Source: Gymnopus androsaceus JB14
Taxonomy: Eukaryota > Basidiomycota > Agaricomycetes > Agaricales > Omphalotaceae
NCBI GenBank assembly: GCA_009733575.1
Contig: ML769811.1
Span: 1 to 48,545 of the forward strand
Direction: 5' to 3'
Length of the DNA: 48,545 nucleotides
The first letter of the stretch is position 1. Each line of letters starts with the position of its first letter. Positions 32,996-43,231 of this stretch are shown here, piece after piece. The notes beneath the pieces were generated by a model that was not told where the DNA came from, did no database searches, and worked only from the letters and a program-made list of their open reading frames with translations. The translations under genes and the position numbers were made by a program.

Positions 32996-34656
32996 TGCAG
33001 GTGTTTATAGGGATACCCTGGGGATACCCAGAATACCCTAGGGATACCCCCAGGATGCCCAAGAATTTTCAATCGCAAATAAACACATCGCCCGATGCAT
33101 TCAAGATCACTTGAGATACATATTGAATGTTTTTCAGAGACCCTGAAATGCCTCTATTCACTCCGTAATTCCTCCTCCATTGAGTGCAGAAGCCTTCAAA
33201 AGCAGCATAGCAACCTTGAGGAGTCCTTGCTTGTCTCTGGAGGATCATAAAGTTGGTTTCAGCATACTGTTTTTGAATGTTCTTAGTGTTTTTTGCTAGC
33301 CTTAAGCTCTAATAGGGTGCCGACAGGGTAGCCTTGGCAATATTCAGGCCATAATAAAGTGTCTTGAATAGACAAGTTGTTATTTCCCTTGGGCCAGCAT
33401 TGGTTCCCTGTGCTACTTCCAGGTTAAGTCTGCCCTTCCATTTGGACAACTAAAATTAAACAACATCAGCAAAAACAGTCTGGGCCTTGGATAACCTGAG
33501 GACACCTAAGGACTACCTAGGTCTCCTAGGACACCCAGGACACCCAGGACACCTAGGTCTCCCAGGCTTTCATAAGTCCACCCCCTTATTCCTGGGCTTT
33601 TTGAAGGAGTCCTGAGGGAGCCTGAGGGAACCTGAGGAAACCTGAGGAAGCCTGAGGAAGCCTAGGGAAGCCTAGGGAAACCTGGGAAGCCTGAGGCAAC
33701 TTGAGGTAACCTAGGGATACTTCTGCTGAGTCATACAACCCAAAAAATATTTATCATACTTTATTATTCAGCTTTATCTTTTTGCTCAATTTCCATATTT
33801 ATCTTACCGAAACCTTATTACCTCATTAAACTCATGGATATTTGACTTATTTCAAAGTGAACTTATTTTTTGAGACTCATTAATGTTTTACTAGCCTTAA
33901 CTTATGACTCGGAACACCTCACTTAAGTATTTTTAACTCAAGTTCAAGTAGACTAACATATTTATCAAGTTAACTGTTACTTTATGATGAATCTGATTTG
34001 ACCCCATCAACAGACTTTTAATTGTACGCAGTTTACAGGTGCCCACGCAGTTTGGCGCTTATGGGCGCTTATTTTACGCAATTATATGTAGATAAATTCC
34101 AATCATTGCGGTGTCTACTATTCTTCTAATGATAATTATACACATTATAATTAAATGTACTATTCATTGAAGCTATTTAGCTTGTAATCCTAGTTCTAGA
34201 TAAATCTCAGGCTGTCCCAGGCCATCCCAGGCTGTCTCAGGCTTCCTCAGGCTTCTTCAGGCTGCCCCAGGTTCCCTCAGGTTGTATTCAGGTTGTGCTC
34301 AGGTTGCACTCAGGTTGTGCTCAGGTTGCACTCAGGTTGTGCTCAGGTTGTGCTCAGGCTGCAATGAGGCTTCCTCTGGTGATATTAGGATTTGGGCCAA
34401 TTTCTAGGTGGCCTAAGTCACCCAGGTTGCCCAGGTTGCCCAGGTCATTTTAGTCTGACCTATAGGTTATCCCAGGCCCAGACCATTTTTGCTGATGAAG
34501 GGGACTTTAAGTCTCTCTTGGATAACTCTAGTCCTCATAGGAAATGGGGGTGTCACTTGGGACCCTCAGGGAGCTTAGGGAGCTTAGGCTCTCTGGGTAT
34601 CCCAGGCACACTGAGGGTATCTGGGTTTGACTTAAATTTCCCTAGGCAATAGGGTA
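32996..34656. repeat. Region of inverted CCTGAGG/CCCAGG repeat arrays, probable non-autonomous element
   Basis: Left side: GGGATACCC units at 33010-33062 and CCTGAGGAAGCCTGAGGAAG units at 33490-33720. Right side: CAGGCTTCCTCAGGCTTC and CAGGTTGTGCT units at 34210-34372, then CCCAGGTT and GGGTATC units to 34620. The two sides are in opposite orientation, and CATCAGCAAAAA..GTCTGGGCC occurs at 33463-33492 and, inverted, near 34470-34497. Nothing between (33722-34200) is coding; it is AT-rich. Exact ends and target duplication were not resolved. Confidence 0.55.
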
Positions 34657-34982
34657 CTTTTGCAGATGCGGTGTGCTTGAGTTTGTAGTGTGGTCTTTGG
34701 ATCTATCCCCTACCCTAGACAACATCAGCCCTGTGATATCATCGCTGTACGTTGAACGTGCCAAACACAAGTCCAAGCAAAAGAATCATGACAACATCCA
34801 GTTTCCTCCTGTTAGCAAAGTTGCTTCTCAAAAGTACTACTTCATAGCTCTTTTGCTCAACTGGGTGAGTCCATGCTAGTGTGTGGCTCGGGTTGGCTTC
34901 GGGACCCAAAATGGTGACCCGACATTTTACATGGCATAAAAAAAGTAATAAAGCGATATAAAACAATATTTACAACTACTAG

Positions 34983-35190
34983 CTAAACCTCATCATCATC
35001 ATCAAATAAACGGATTTCATCCCCACTGTGACCCTTGTCCAACAGGAAAGCTTCAAGCTCAGCATTCGTGATAAGATCTAGACGTGACCAATCTCCAAAG
35101 CACATAAGTGCTTGAATGGTTGGGCCACGTAGGCGGTTACGCAAATGTGGTATAAGGATGCAACCATGCGAGAATGATCATTCAACGGGC
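34983..35190 (-). pseudogene. hAT-family transposase, C-terminal dimerisation fragment
   Basis: The minus strand reads SHGCILIPHLRNRLRGPTIQ, then ALMCFGDWSRLDL and an acidic end DDDDEV before a stop (34983-34985). The block N-R-L-x(3-4)-T-I-Q-A-L-M-C-x(2)-W is typical of the carboxy end of fungal hAT (BED zinc-finger) transposases, where the dimerisation domain ends. Upstream codons of the catalytic core were not found in the next kilobase, so it is a fragment. Confidence 0.55.
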
Positions 35191-35295
35191 ACTGCAGTTG
35201 ATATATAAATAAGGATCAGCAGTAAGCATGAATGAAAGGATTACTAAAACGTACCCATGATAGTGTGAATTGAAATGGCTAGACACACTGCCAAT

Positions 35296-35587
35296 CATTA
35301 TGCTTCAGCCATGCTGAAGCATAATGCGAAGTAAATACTTTCAGCACATGGCTGAAATGTGAATTTTCGGTTGACTAGAGAAAAAATAGATTTCATTGAA
35401 CAAACAAAATAGAAGCTTTCGGACCATCTGAAGTGGGAATGTTCAGGTAGGATCCGAAACCTATTGTTTCGGACAGAAGCTGGAGCAATTACCTTCAATG
35501 AGGCCAAAAAACTACCCAAAAAGGTATCTTTCAGAAGCCAGGCGAATCATTCCATTTCAGCAGCCTTTTCAGGGCAATGCTGAAATG
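35296..35587. repeat. Cluster of TTCAGC/GCTGAA hairpins
   Basis: CATTATGCTTCAGC, a CAT loop and GCTGAAGCATAATG (35296-35326) are perfect 14-bp arms. TTTCAGCACATGGCTGAAA (about 35340-35358) and CATTTCAGCA...TGCTGAAATG (35553-35587) are two more. Their common core suggests one small hairpin-rich mobile element, close to the hAT fragment. Confidence 0.55.
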
Positions 35588-35699
35588 AAAAACTTCATTT
35601 GTGCGGAGGCCTAGCGGCAGCGTAGCATACACCCAATAGCGTACGCAAAAAACAATATACAAGTAATATTTGGAGATCTACATAAGTAGATACATACAT

Positions 35700-36328
35700 A
35701 CTGGGACAAAACCGGACCTCTTTGACCTCCAGGAAATAAAAGTATTGGAGATTGCATTCAATGCGCATAACTCAAGAGATGAAGGAAAAGAACCAGGAAA
35801 GAAACATGTAAATTCACCTATATATACAAGTACTCTAGCTACAAAGAAGTCAGTAAATATAAGCAAATCCAACACACAAGAGCACGCACCTGAGATTCTC
35901 CATCTTCAACCATCTACAACCATAGCTTCATTGTGTTTAATCTCAAGACTCTCTTGCGCAAGGGAGAGCTTCATCTTGTTAAGCAAACCTAGATCAAAAA
36001 AGGCAAAACTCACATCAGTAACAGTGTTTAGGAGCTCCTGGATGAGTTCCACACATTTTTTGACTATGAGTTTCAATTTGGATATGATTCCAGGAGCATC
36101 ATCGCTGACTGGTATCCATTTGTCGGCGAGGGATGCATGTGTCTAGTCAATTGGTTGAGTGAGCGGATTGTGGACGTGCTGGACAAAATGGCCTACCTTT
36201 TCAGCTTTTTGTTTGAATACATCAAGATTTTGGCAAACTTGGTTAAGCTGTTCTTCCATAGTTTCGAGCAGGGCGTTCAGAATAAATGAAAACAATCTCC
36301 ACATGCTCAGAGTGTGCTTGGATATCAA
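35700..36328 (-). pseudogene. Unknown coiled-coil protein fragment
   Basis: The minus strand is open from 36328 (NALLETMEEQLNQVCQNLDV, then FKQKAEKVGHFVQHV) to a stop at 36143-36145, then continues in the same sense as ASLADKWIPVSDDAPGIISK and KLKLIVKKCVELIQELLNTV to about 35750. The helical, charged pattern resembles the amino-terminal helical-bundle domains of fungal NLR-like or MLKL-like proteins, but I cannot confirm any family. Function unknown. Confidence 0.3.
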
Positions 36329-36329
36329 A

Positions 36330-37039
36330 GATGAGAGTCCTTGAGAAGAGTGTTGGGTGCCTATCGAACCTTCAACTGCTAGTCGTATTCAACCACCAAC
36401 GTCAATGGCCAGCAACTTTCATATTTGACAATTCATCTCACCTGTTGCCTCAAACTCGAGACCCCGCAACCTTCATATTAAACAATTCGAAATCTCACCT
36501 GCCGCCTCAAGTCTAAATAATACTGAATCCTTCGCAAAAAAACGGCCTCTCCCTCTGAAGCTTTCAATGCAGTCAAAGTACACAATCTCTCTATCCCTTG
36601 ACCGATACTATCTTGGATGCATGTGTAGTGTCATCGCTGCAGCTAATACCATATACGGACGGGTGTGTCTAAAATTTCTCGTTATCCTGTTTAAGCTGAC
36701 ATTGCTGCTTCTGTAGTACAATGCTGGAAAGACTCTCATAATAACATTGCACTTCCCGACTCCCTCCTCTGCCGTTCCGCCTTGCTCCTTATTGCACCAG
36801 TTGGTGTGCAATCGTCGCTTCGTGATAAAGCCAACTGTAGACCGCCCTGCGCTTTCGGATAGTGGTGTAGTCCAGTACCTTGTTCAGTTTGTTCATGTCC
36901 AGCCCTTCTACAACAATCGCAGAAGGCGTCAACCATTGGATGTTGGTAAGAGTGGAGTCATCTCGTCCATTGGCTAGGTATTTCACAGGTCTCATCATCC
37001 ATGATCGCACCCAGAGTATTGACTGCCCATCAATGGAGG
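36330..37039. other. No gene assigned; probable 3' part of the helicase remnant
   Basis: Minus-strand frames at 36789-37010 and 36736-36936 contradict each other and show no zinc-finger motif of the NFX1 type, though they lie where the helicase gene would continue. The stretch 36400-36520 contains a duplicated phrase (CAACTTTCATATTTGACAAT, and CAACCTTCATATTAAACAAT 60 bp later). Confidence 0.3.
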
Positions 37040-37976
37040 TACCATACTAATCTCTCGCACTTGACAGGTAAACCCTCGTAGATGTGGTTATCAAGCTTAA
37101 GTAGTCCGAAAAACCTTGTCCAAAGGTCGCTGCCCTTCCAAGCCGTGCTAAAGGTCTCTGCATTCCCTGATCATGATAAGACCATCTCTTGCGCGCGAAA
37201 GCAGTACGTTGAGTTGTTCCGGTGCAGACATGAACCCTATGTCGCGATTCGAATTACTTCTGGTCAGCGAAGCAGTGATGATATCGCTCTCCTCTCCTTG
37301 ATAGTTATCTAGAAGAGGCCATTAGCGGTAATAGCCAATATCTGTTTACAACGCACCTATCGTAGCCAATCGAATTTTATGCTTTACGGTGTTAGCTGTG
37401 GCGGGGGGCATTAATCCTGCTTTGACGAGATCATTGAGAACCGGATCGTTGTCTGCTGCAAGAGCCCTTCGAAGCTTTTGCAGTTGACCTAGGTACGGAG
37501 TTAAAACCGTCATCTCGTCCTGTCCGGTAACCTGAAAATCAATGAGTAGGTGTAGACACAGATATGAACCAATTTACCAACCTTGCTGCGCCAGATATCG
37601 TACAGTTTGAAAGGACCATTTCAACTTCATATGTGTTTTCCTTCAATGAGCTCGCCGTTAGATCTTGTCAATCCGTTATATCAGGAAGTTCTTCTTCTGG
37701 ATGGGCGTGATTCAAAAAGATAATGACATCTTGCAAACCTCGTAGCGGTGGTCAGTTTTGAGTCTTTGGAGCATCAACGAGGCTGGGATATGCGAGCTCC
37801 GGAATCAAGGATAATATCTCGGGTCTCATACGATGTTGCTCCGATAGTGTTTCATGAGGAAAGCCTTTCAATACCAATCTTTCGAAAAGTGACATATTGA
37901 GATCATAACCTTCTCCTTTGTCGACAATACAACGACGACTGCATTTCTCGGATGTGAGTAAACATATATTAAACAC
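37040..37976 (-). pseudogene. Upf1/NFX1-type superfamily 1 helicase, C-terminal fragment
   Basis: On the minus strand the order is NMSLFERLVLKGFPHETLSE then QHRMRPEILSLIPELAYPSL, followed by an intron-separated block with the motif-V-like ATIDNYQGEESDIITASLTR and the motif-VI-like GFMSAPEQLNVLLSRARDGL, ending HIYEGLPVKCER. QHRMRP, IDNYQGEE and NVLLSRAR are diagnostic of the RecA-like domain 2 of Upf1-related helicases; GLPVKCER is the wording of NFX1-type zinc-finger helicases of fungi. A one-base insertion after LIMI and a stop near 37680 show decay. The ATP-binding domain 1 is absent. Confidence 0.75.
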
Positions 37977-38083
37977 GTATTGAGCGTAATCGGAGGTAAT
38001 TCGATATGCTTTCTCAAGGTGAGAGATTCGAAGAATTACTGGAGAGCGTTCAATTATGATGCAAGCGACGACGGGTGAATCTT

Positions 38084-38592
38084 TCAGAGATGTCGAACAT
38101 GGTGGTTTGGTTCTAAGAGGGCGTTTGAGCGTGAGGGCAAAATTTTACCGACGACGATGTTGTCGTCAACAAGCAATACAAAGTCTGGGTGCTTACCATC
38201 AATGTCCATCTCATCTTCCACATCCACCATTTCGATGTCTAGCAGAAGCTTGGGTTGCAAAAGATTCGAGACCATTTGCTCGAGGTTTTGGATCCGGGTT
38301 AGCATATTCTGAATCATGCTGGCCGGTACGGCTTGCTATATAGGAGTCGTAAGAATGACTTCAAGAAGAAGGAAAGCGTCAAAGAAGGGCACCTACAATT
38401 TGATTTTGGGCCTGCTGGACGACAAATGTCGCCGAATTCGAAGAGGTCTGACCAGGAAAAATAATTAGAAATGCAAAAAGGTAGTATATTCTATATAACA
38501 CTTACAAGGACGAAAGCTGAAGTCCAGTGGCGTTGGAGAACAGAGGCAATACGCGCACGGCGGCGCTTCTCGGAGTCGGTTTTATAAGCCAT
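38084..38592 (-). CDS. Small intron-rich hypothetical gene (amino part)
   Basis: ATG at 38592 opens MAYKTDSEKRRRARIASVLQ. Three exons join in frame with good GT...AG sites: 38592-38506, 38447-38397 and from 38335. They give a basic amino end, a Gln-rich middle (VVQQAQNQIQAVPASMIQNM) and an acidic stretch (DIEMVDVEDEMDID). A fourth exon boundary is likely at about 38202, or the frame runs on to a stop at 38084. No family recognised. The length (about 100-170 aa) and position beside the helicase remnant suggest either a small host gene or a transposon accessory gene. Confidence 0.5.
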
Positions 38593-40017
38593 GCCAGTGT
38601 AAAAAGGATGTCGGCGAGAGTCGAAGTGTTCGTGATAGTCGGAAAGAGAGAATTAAAAACCTCGCGTTATTTGGATTGGTCTTAAAAAGCGCCAGTGTGT
38701 GAAAAAACTATATTCAACTTGGACGCGTACTATGAACTATCCTGCCTACTTCGTGCAATGGCCATGTTTCGAGATCGTTCGAGATCCAACTGCATTATCC
38801 TCGAGCCCAAGACCCAAGGTTGGAAGAGAAGTAGAAAGAGGTTGATTTGGTCAGGATTTGGTGCAACGTCGATCAGTCTCGCGTACAAGATCCAGTGCAA
38901 TTTTTGCGCGCGCGTTCTAGCGAAATCGAGTTACATTCTACAGCTGCCCGCTCTACCTCCACTTCTGTCTTCCCTTCAAGTTCTTCGTGTAAGAAGACAT
39001 CCGTTGAACAATTCTAATTCCCTTTCCGATATCCGCACCGAAGCTGGTCTGGTGTAGCAAAACGTCGGAAGAAGCACTCGTTTTCGACCTTCACAGCCAG
39101 CGGAAGGTTACCTTTCATGTGTGACATTCGCGTGCTGCTGAGTCTACATCGTTGCAGTCCTCTTCTCCAAGCTGAAGTTGCAAGTTGGGGTCGAATTCGG
39201 CACAAATCTCAGGCAAAGAAGGGTGCAGAGTTGCAAACAATTTGTGAGATTGAGGTTATAAAGGGTGAGTGCTGTGGTTCGACCGCTTCGCTATTATTTG
39301 AATCTGATGAATTATTCGAACCGTTTCCCTTCCCTACATCATCTCTGCGTGTACCTCAGATATGTGCAATGTATACAGAAGACTACACGGAGGATGTGCT
39401 GCGTATCTCGTCGACTTATATGTCCATTCCTTTCAGCCAGCATGAATGCTACCATGCCATTTTTCAACGAGGTTTTAGATGTTCTTCAATCTCCATCATC
39501 TACTATGTTCTGTCACTTCAGGCTGCCTTAAAATCTAACAAGTTAGATAGTCCAAAGTGTAACAATCCAGTATCTAATAAGATGGAAATCCTATGGAAAT
39601 CCAAGGCCATGGATTCCAGGCCTAACCATGGATTCCATGGGGCCAGGACCTCTGGCACTCCTTACCAATGGATTCCAGTGCCACTATTGTGTAGCTTGAC
39701 AGTAGATTCCAAGGACCTATGTATACATACGTAGGACTATGTTTGATGGTTGTAGGGGAGCATGTGTGACATGTGTGAGGAAAAATTAAAGTTAGTCATC
39801 TGATTCCATAACACCTGTAAAATCATGAAAAATACAGACAGCTGTAAGGGAAAAGGTGTGACATATGTGACAAAAAAAATTAAACTTGGTCATCTGATCC
39901 TACAATTACTGAAAAAATCATAAAAAATATTGAAAATATTTAGGAAGCAATGTTGCATCCAGTGTATGGAAAGTATTACAATGAAGAGAATCTATATTCT
40001 ACAAATTATTACACAGT

Positions 40018-40240
40018 ATGGAATCCATACACTACAAACTATTATAAAATATGGAATCCATACACTACAACATGGAATTCATACACTACATTATGGAATC
40101 CATACACTACAACATGGAATCCATACACTACAACATGGAATCCATACACTACATTATGGAACCCATACACTACAACATGGAATCCATATACTACAACATG
40201 GAATCCATATACTACAAATCATTATACACCATGGAGTCCA
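40018..40240. repeat. 21-bp minisatellite in left arm of fold-back element
   Basis: About ten units of the type ATGGAATCCATACACTACAA(C) occur in tandem. Because 21 is a multiple of three, all three frames stay open (WNPYTTT repeats and others), which explains the apparent ORFs here. Each unit contains TGGAATCCA, the same word (either strand) scattered through the subterminal region. Confidence 0.9.
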
Positions 40241-40323
40241 TAAGGGCAGCAAGGGCCCCCCATAACATTTTTGACATTTTTGATGATTTTAGAGGCCCCC
40301 TTTATAAGTGGGCCTAGTACTTG

Positions 40324-41033
40324 GGATAATTCTATTTTGCAACCCCGTTGATGTGCGACAACCCTCAAAATGACATGGAATCTCCGGTCACTCCGAATAT
40401 GCGCTGTCAGTGCTTGCTTGGCACCTATCAACCATTACCGTCTTCCTTTGCCATGTCATGCGTTTCAGCTTTCAGTACTCTTTGGCCTGTATATCCCTCG
40501 CTCTGAGCAGGTTATTCTCGACCTACTGGGCTACAGCTACCACAACAGACTCTCAAGTTCTCACATGAATACCATCATCAACAGGACAAATATAATAAAT
40601 CAAAGTGGATAAATCCCTCATTGAAGGTTTATAGGCAAGCTGTGAAAGCATAGGAAGAAGGGTTGGAGTGGTCACTGCGGTGTATGAGGGCAAAGTTACG
40701 CTGCTGTGAACTCAGGATTGTGTCATCACTCATTGTGCGAGCCATTTTTGTAGATGCAGCCATACACGACTTGGTGTATTGCCACTGCATGCTAGTGGTT
40801 TTTTGACACTCAACGCCATCTTGGGAAAAGAAGCCAATGGTGCTTCCTGGGATCGCTCTCAATATCAGTACTTCACTTTCACTTAGTCTACACACTTCTT
40901 TTTTCCTGTATAGTCACAATGTAATTGCAAGTGACTTTAATGTGACCCACAGAGACTCGGTGTGATGCCCGGAGCATTGAGGGTTGTTATTTGTGAACAA
41001 CCCCTCCAACAGGGTTGTTCAGTAGAATTATCC
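40324..41033. mobile_element. Inverted-repeat element with 10-bp duplication, copy B
   Basis: Ends GGATAATTCTATTTTGCAAC and its counterpart ...GTTGTTCAGTAGAATTATCC; flanking duplication CTAGTACTTG (40314-40323 and 41034-41043). It is the same family as 8794-9573 in opposite orientation: its right end shares GTTGTTCA.., AACAACCC and the CTCCGGGC.TCACACCG block with the left end of copy A. Removing it restores collinearity of the two fold-back arms, so it came later than the fold-back element. Confidence 0.85.
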
Positions 41034-41043
41034 CTAGTACTTG

Positions 41044-42080
41044 TACTTATTAGTACATTAGAAGTACCTATGACTTGGACTAGTACTGAGATTAGTACTG
41101 TAGAAGTATCAATAAGTCAGACTAGTACTTGTATTAGTAAATTAGAATTATTAATAAGTTGTATTAGTACTTAGAATAGTACTTTAGAACTATCAATGTG
41201 CCAGACTAGTACTTATATGTCTACTATAGAAGTATCAATAAGTCAGACTAGTACTTGTATCTCTACTACAGTGGAACTACTAATACTATACTAGTATTGA
41301 TATTTCTATAGTACTAATCTAAGTAATAATACAAGTACTAGTCCGACTTATCAATACTTCTATAGTACCTACTGATAAGACAGACTAGTACTTGTATTAG
41401 TACATTAGAACTATCAATGTGTCAGACTAGTACTTATATGTCTACTATAGAAGTATCAATAAATCAGAATAGTACTTATATCTCTACTACAGTGGAACTA
41501 CTACTGTAGTAGTATTGATACTTCTATAATACTAATCTAAGTAATAATACAAGTACTAGTCCGACTTATCAATACTTCTATAGTACTATTGTAAGTACTA
41601 GTACACAAGTACTAGTCTGGCACATTGATAGTTCTAATGTACTAATACAAGTACTAGTCTGACTTATCAGTAGTACTATAGAAGTATTGATAAGTTGGAC
41701 TAGTACTTGTCTTATCACTTAGATTAGTACTATAGAAATATCAATACTGGTATAGTATTAGTAGTTCCACTGTAGTAGAGATATAAGTACTAGTCTGACT
41801 TATTGATACTTCTATTGTACTGATCTAAGTACTAATACAAGTACTAGTCCGACTTATCAATACTTCTATAGTACTATTCTAAGTACTAGTACACAAGTAC
41901 TAGTCTGGCACATTGTTAGTTCTAAAGTACTATTCTAAGTACTAGTACAACTTATTAGTAGTTCTAATGTACTAATACAAGTACTAGTCTGACTTATTGA
42001 TACTTCTATAGTACTAATCTCAGTACTAGTCCAAGTCATAGGTACTTCTAATGTACTAATAAGTACAAGTACTAGGCCCA
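41044..42080. repeat. Palindromic core of AGTACTAGT-type repeats
   Basis: Dozens of variants of TAGTACTTGTATTAGTAC, ATAGAAGTATCAATAAGTC and their reverse complements alternate on both strands. The layout is mirror-symmetric around CTACTAC-T-GTAGTAG near 41505, with local insertions and deletions between arms. Non-coding. Confidence 0.85.
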
Positions 42081-42144
42081 CTTATAAAGGGGGCCTCTAA
42101 AATCATCAAAAATGTCGAAAATGTTATGGCGGCCCTTGCTGCCC

Positions 42145-42330
42145 TTATGGACTCCATATTGCATAATGATTTGTAGTATATGGATTCCATGTTGTGGTAT
42201 ATGGATTCCATGTTGTAGTATATGGATTCCATACTGTAGTATATGGATTCCATGTTGTAGTGTATGGATTCCATATTGTATAATAGTTTGTAGTGTATGG
42301 ATTCCATACTGTGTAATAATTTGTAGAATA
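42145..42330. repeat. 21-bp minisatellite in right arm of fold-back element
   Basis: Reverse-complement counterpart of the array at 40018-40240, in tandem units of about TGTAGTATATGGATTCCATG(T). It has fewer and slightly different units, which shows some independent drift of the two arms. Confidence 0.88.
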
Positions 42331-43231
42331 TAGACTCTCTTCATTGTAATACTTCCCATACACTGGATGCAACATTGCTTCCTAAATATTTTCGATATTT
42401 TTTATGATTTTTTCAGTCATTGTAGGATCAGATGACCAAGTTTATTTTTTTTTGTCACATATGTCACACATGTCACACCTTTTCCCTTACAGCTGTCTGT
42501 ATTTTTCATGATTTTACAGGTGTTATGGAATCAGATGACTAACTTTAATTTTTCCTCACACATGTCACACATGTCACACATGCTCCTCTACAACCATCAA
42601 ACATAGTCCTACATATGTATACATAGGTCCTTGGAATCTACTGTCAAGCTACACAATAGTGGCACTGGAATCCATTGGTAAGGAGTGCCAGAGGTCCTGG
42701 CCCCATGGAATCCATGTTGAGACCTGGAATCCATGGTTAGGCCTGGAATCCATGGCCTTGGATTTCCATAGGATTTTCATCTTATTAGATACTGGATTGT
42801 TACACTTTGGACTATCTAACTTGTTAGATTTTAAGGCAGCCTGGAATGGTTCTGTACGCTGGTACTGACAGAACTGGCGTGTCGTCAACTTTCTTGTCCT
42901 CCCTGGAAGACTGAGACGAATTCCGGAACATCTTGTAGGTAAATCCGACATGCATGGCCATCCGTATCCACCACTCCCCTGAAGCTCAACCATGCTCAAT
43001 GCTTTTTGAACTGAGTTGAAGCCTGACGGGGATTGGGAATGTATGATGACGATCTGTACCATCCCAGTCGCCTCCGCCAAGCGTTTAGAACGAATATGCA
43101 AGCACCGCATGCAACTCTGGGGTTCTGGCAGACCCTGTGAAGATCAGTGCGGTGTGGTAAATGGGTTTGAAAATCTCGAACAAACTAGTCACCTTCCCTC
43201 CGACTTGCCACAACCCTAGAGCCTCTGGTAC

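Larger units (their letters stand above)
39514..42848. mobile_element. 2.6-kb palindromic fold-back element (invaded by a 710-bp element)
   Basis: The left arm from CACTTCAGGCTGCC matches, as reverse complement, the right arm ending GGCAGCCTGGAATG. The 7-bp repeat GTTCTGT flanks it (39507-39513 and 42849-42855). The arms stay collinear for about 1.3 kb each: a subterminal part with many TGGATTCCA words, a stretch with GTGTGACATGTGTGA, a 21-bp minisatellite, a spacer (GGCCCCCTTTATAAGTGGGCC) and a core of AGTACTAGT-rich repeats whose centre of symmetry is near 41505. A 710-bp element plus 10-bp duplication interrupts the left arm, so the original was about 2615 bp. No ORF other than repeat-frame artefacts is present, so it must move, if at all, with a transposase supplied elsewhere. 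Confidence 0.88.
39265..42915 (+). pseudogene. Tyrosine/dual-specificity phosphatase fragment split by fold-back element
   Basis: The left part reads FNEVLDVLQSPSSTMF up to 39510. After removing the insertion, the right part (from 42853) continues TGTAC-GCTGGTACTGACAGAA, which with one extra base gives C-T-A-G-T-D-R-T-G-V, the catalytic P-loop (C-x-A-G-K-D-R-T-G in bacterial- and fungal-type IphP/DSP phosphatases) followed by SSTFLSSLED. The Cys is the nucleophile and the Arg binds phosphate. Thr in place of the usual Lys, two frameshifts (about 39470 and at the junction) and a stop after LED show it is dead. Upstream frames (RVPQICAMYTEDYTEDVLRI) may be the preceding exon. Assignment rests mainly on the P-loop. 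Confidence 0.5.

Noticed and set aside
40018..40240. CRISPR-like array
   Set aside because: Units are head-to-tail with no unique spacers, and the context is a eukaryotic fold-back element.
39930..40317. Overlapping ORFs of 88-111 codons with WNPYTTT-type repeats
   Set aside because: They are by-products of a 21-bp minisatellite, open in all three frames; the mirror array at 42056-42375 gives the same ORFs on the other strand.
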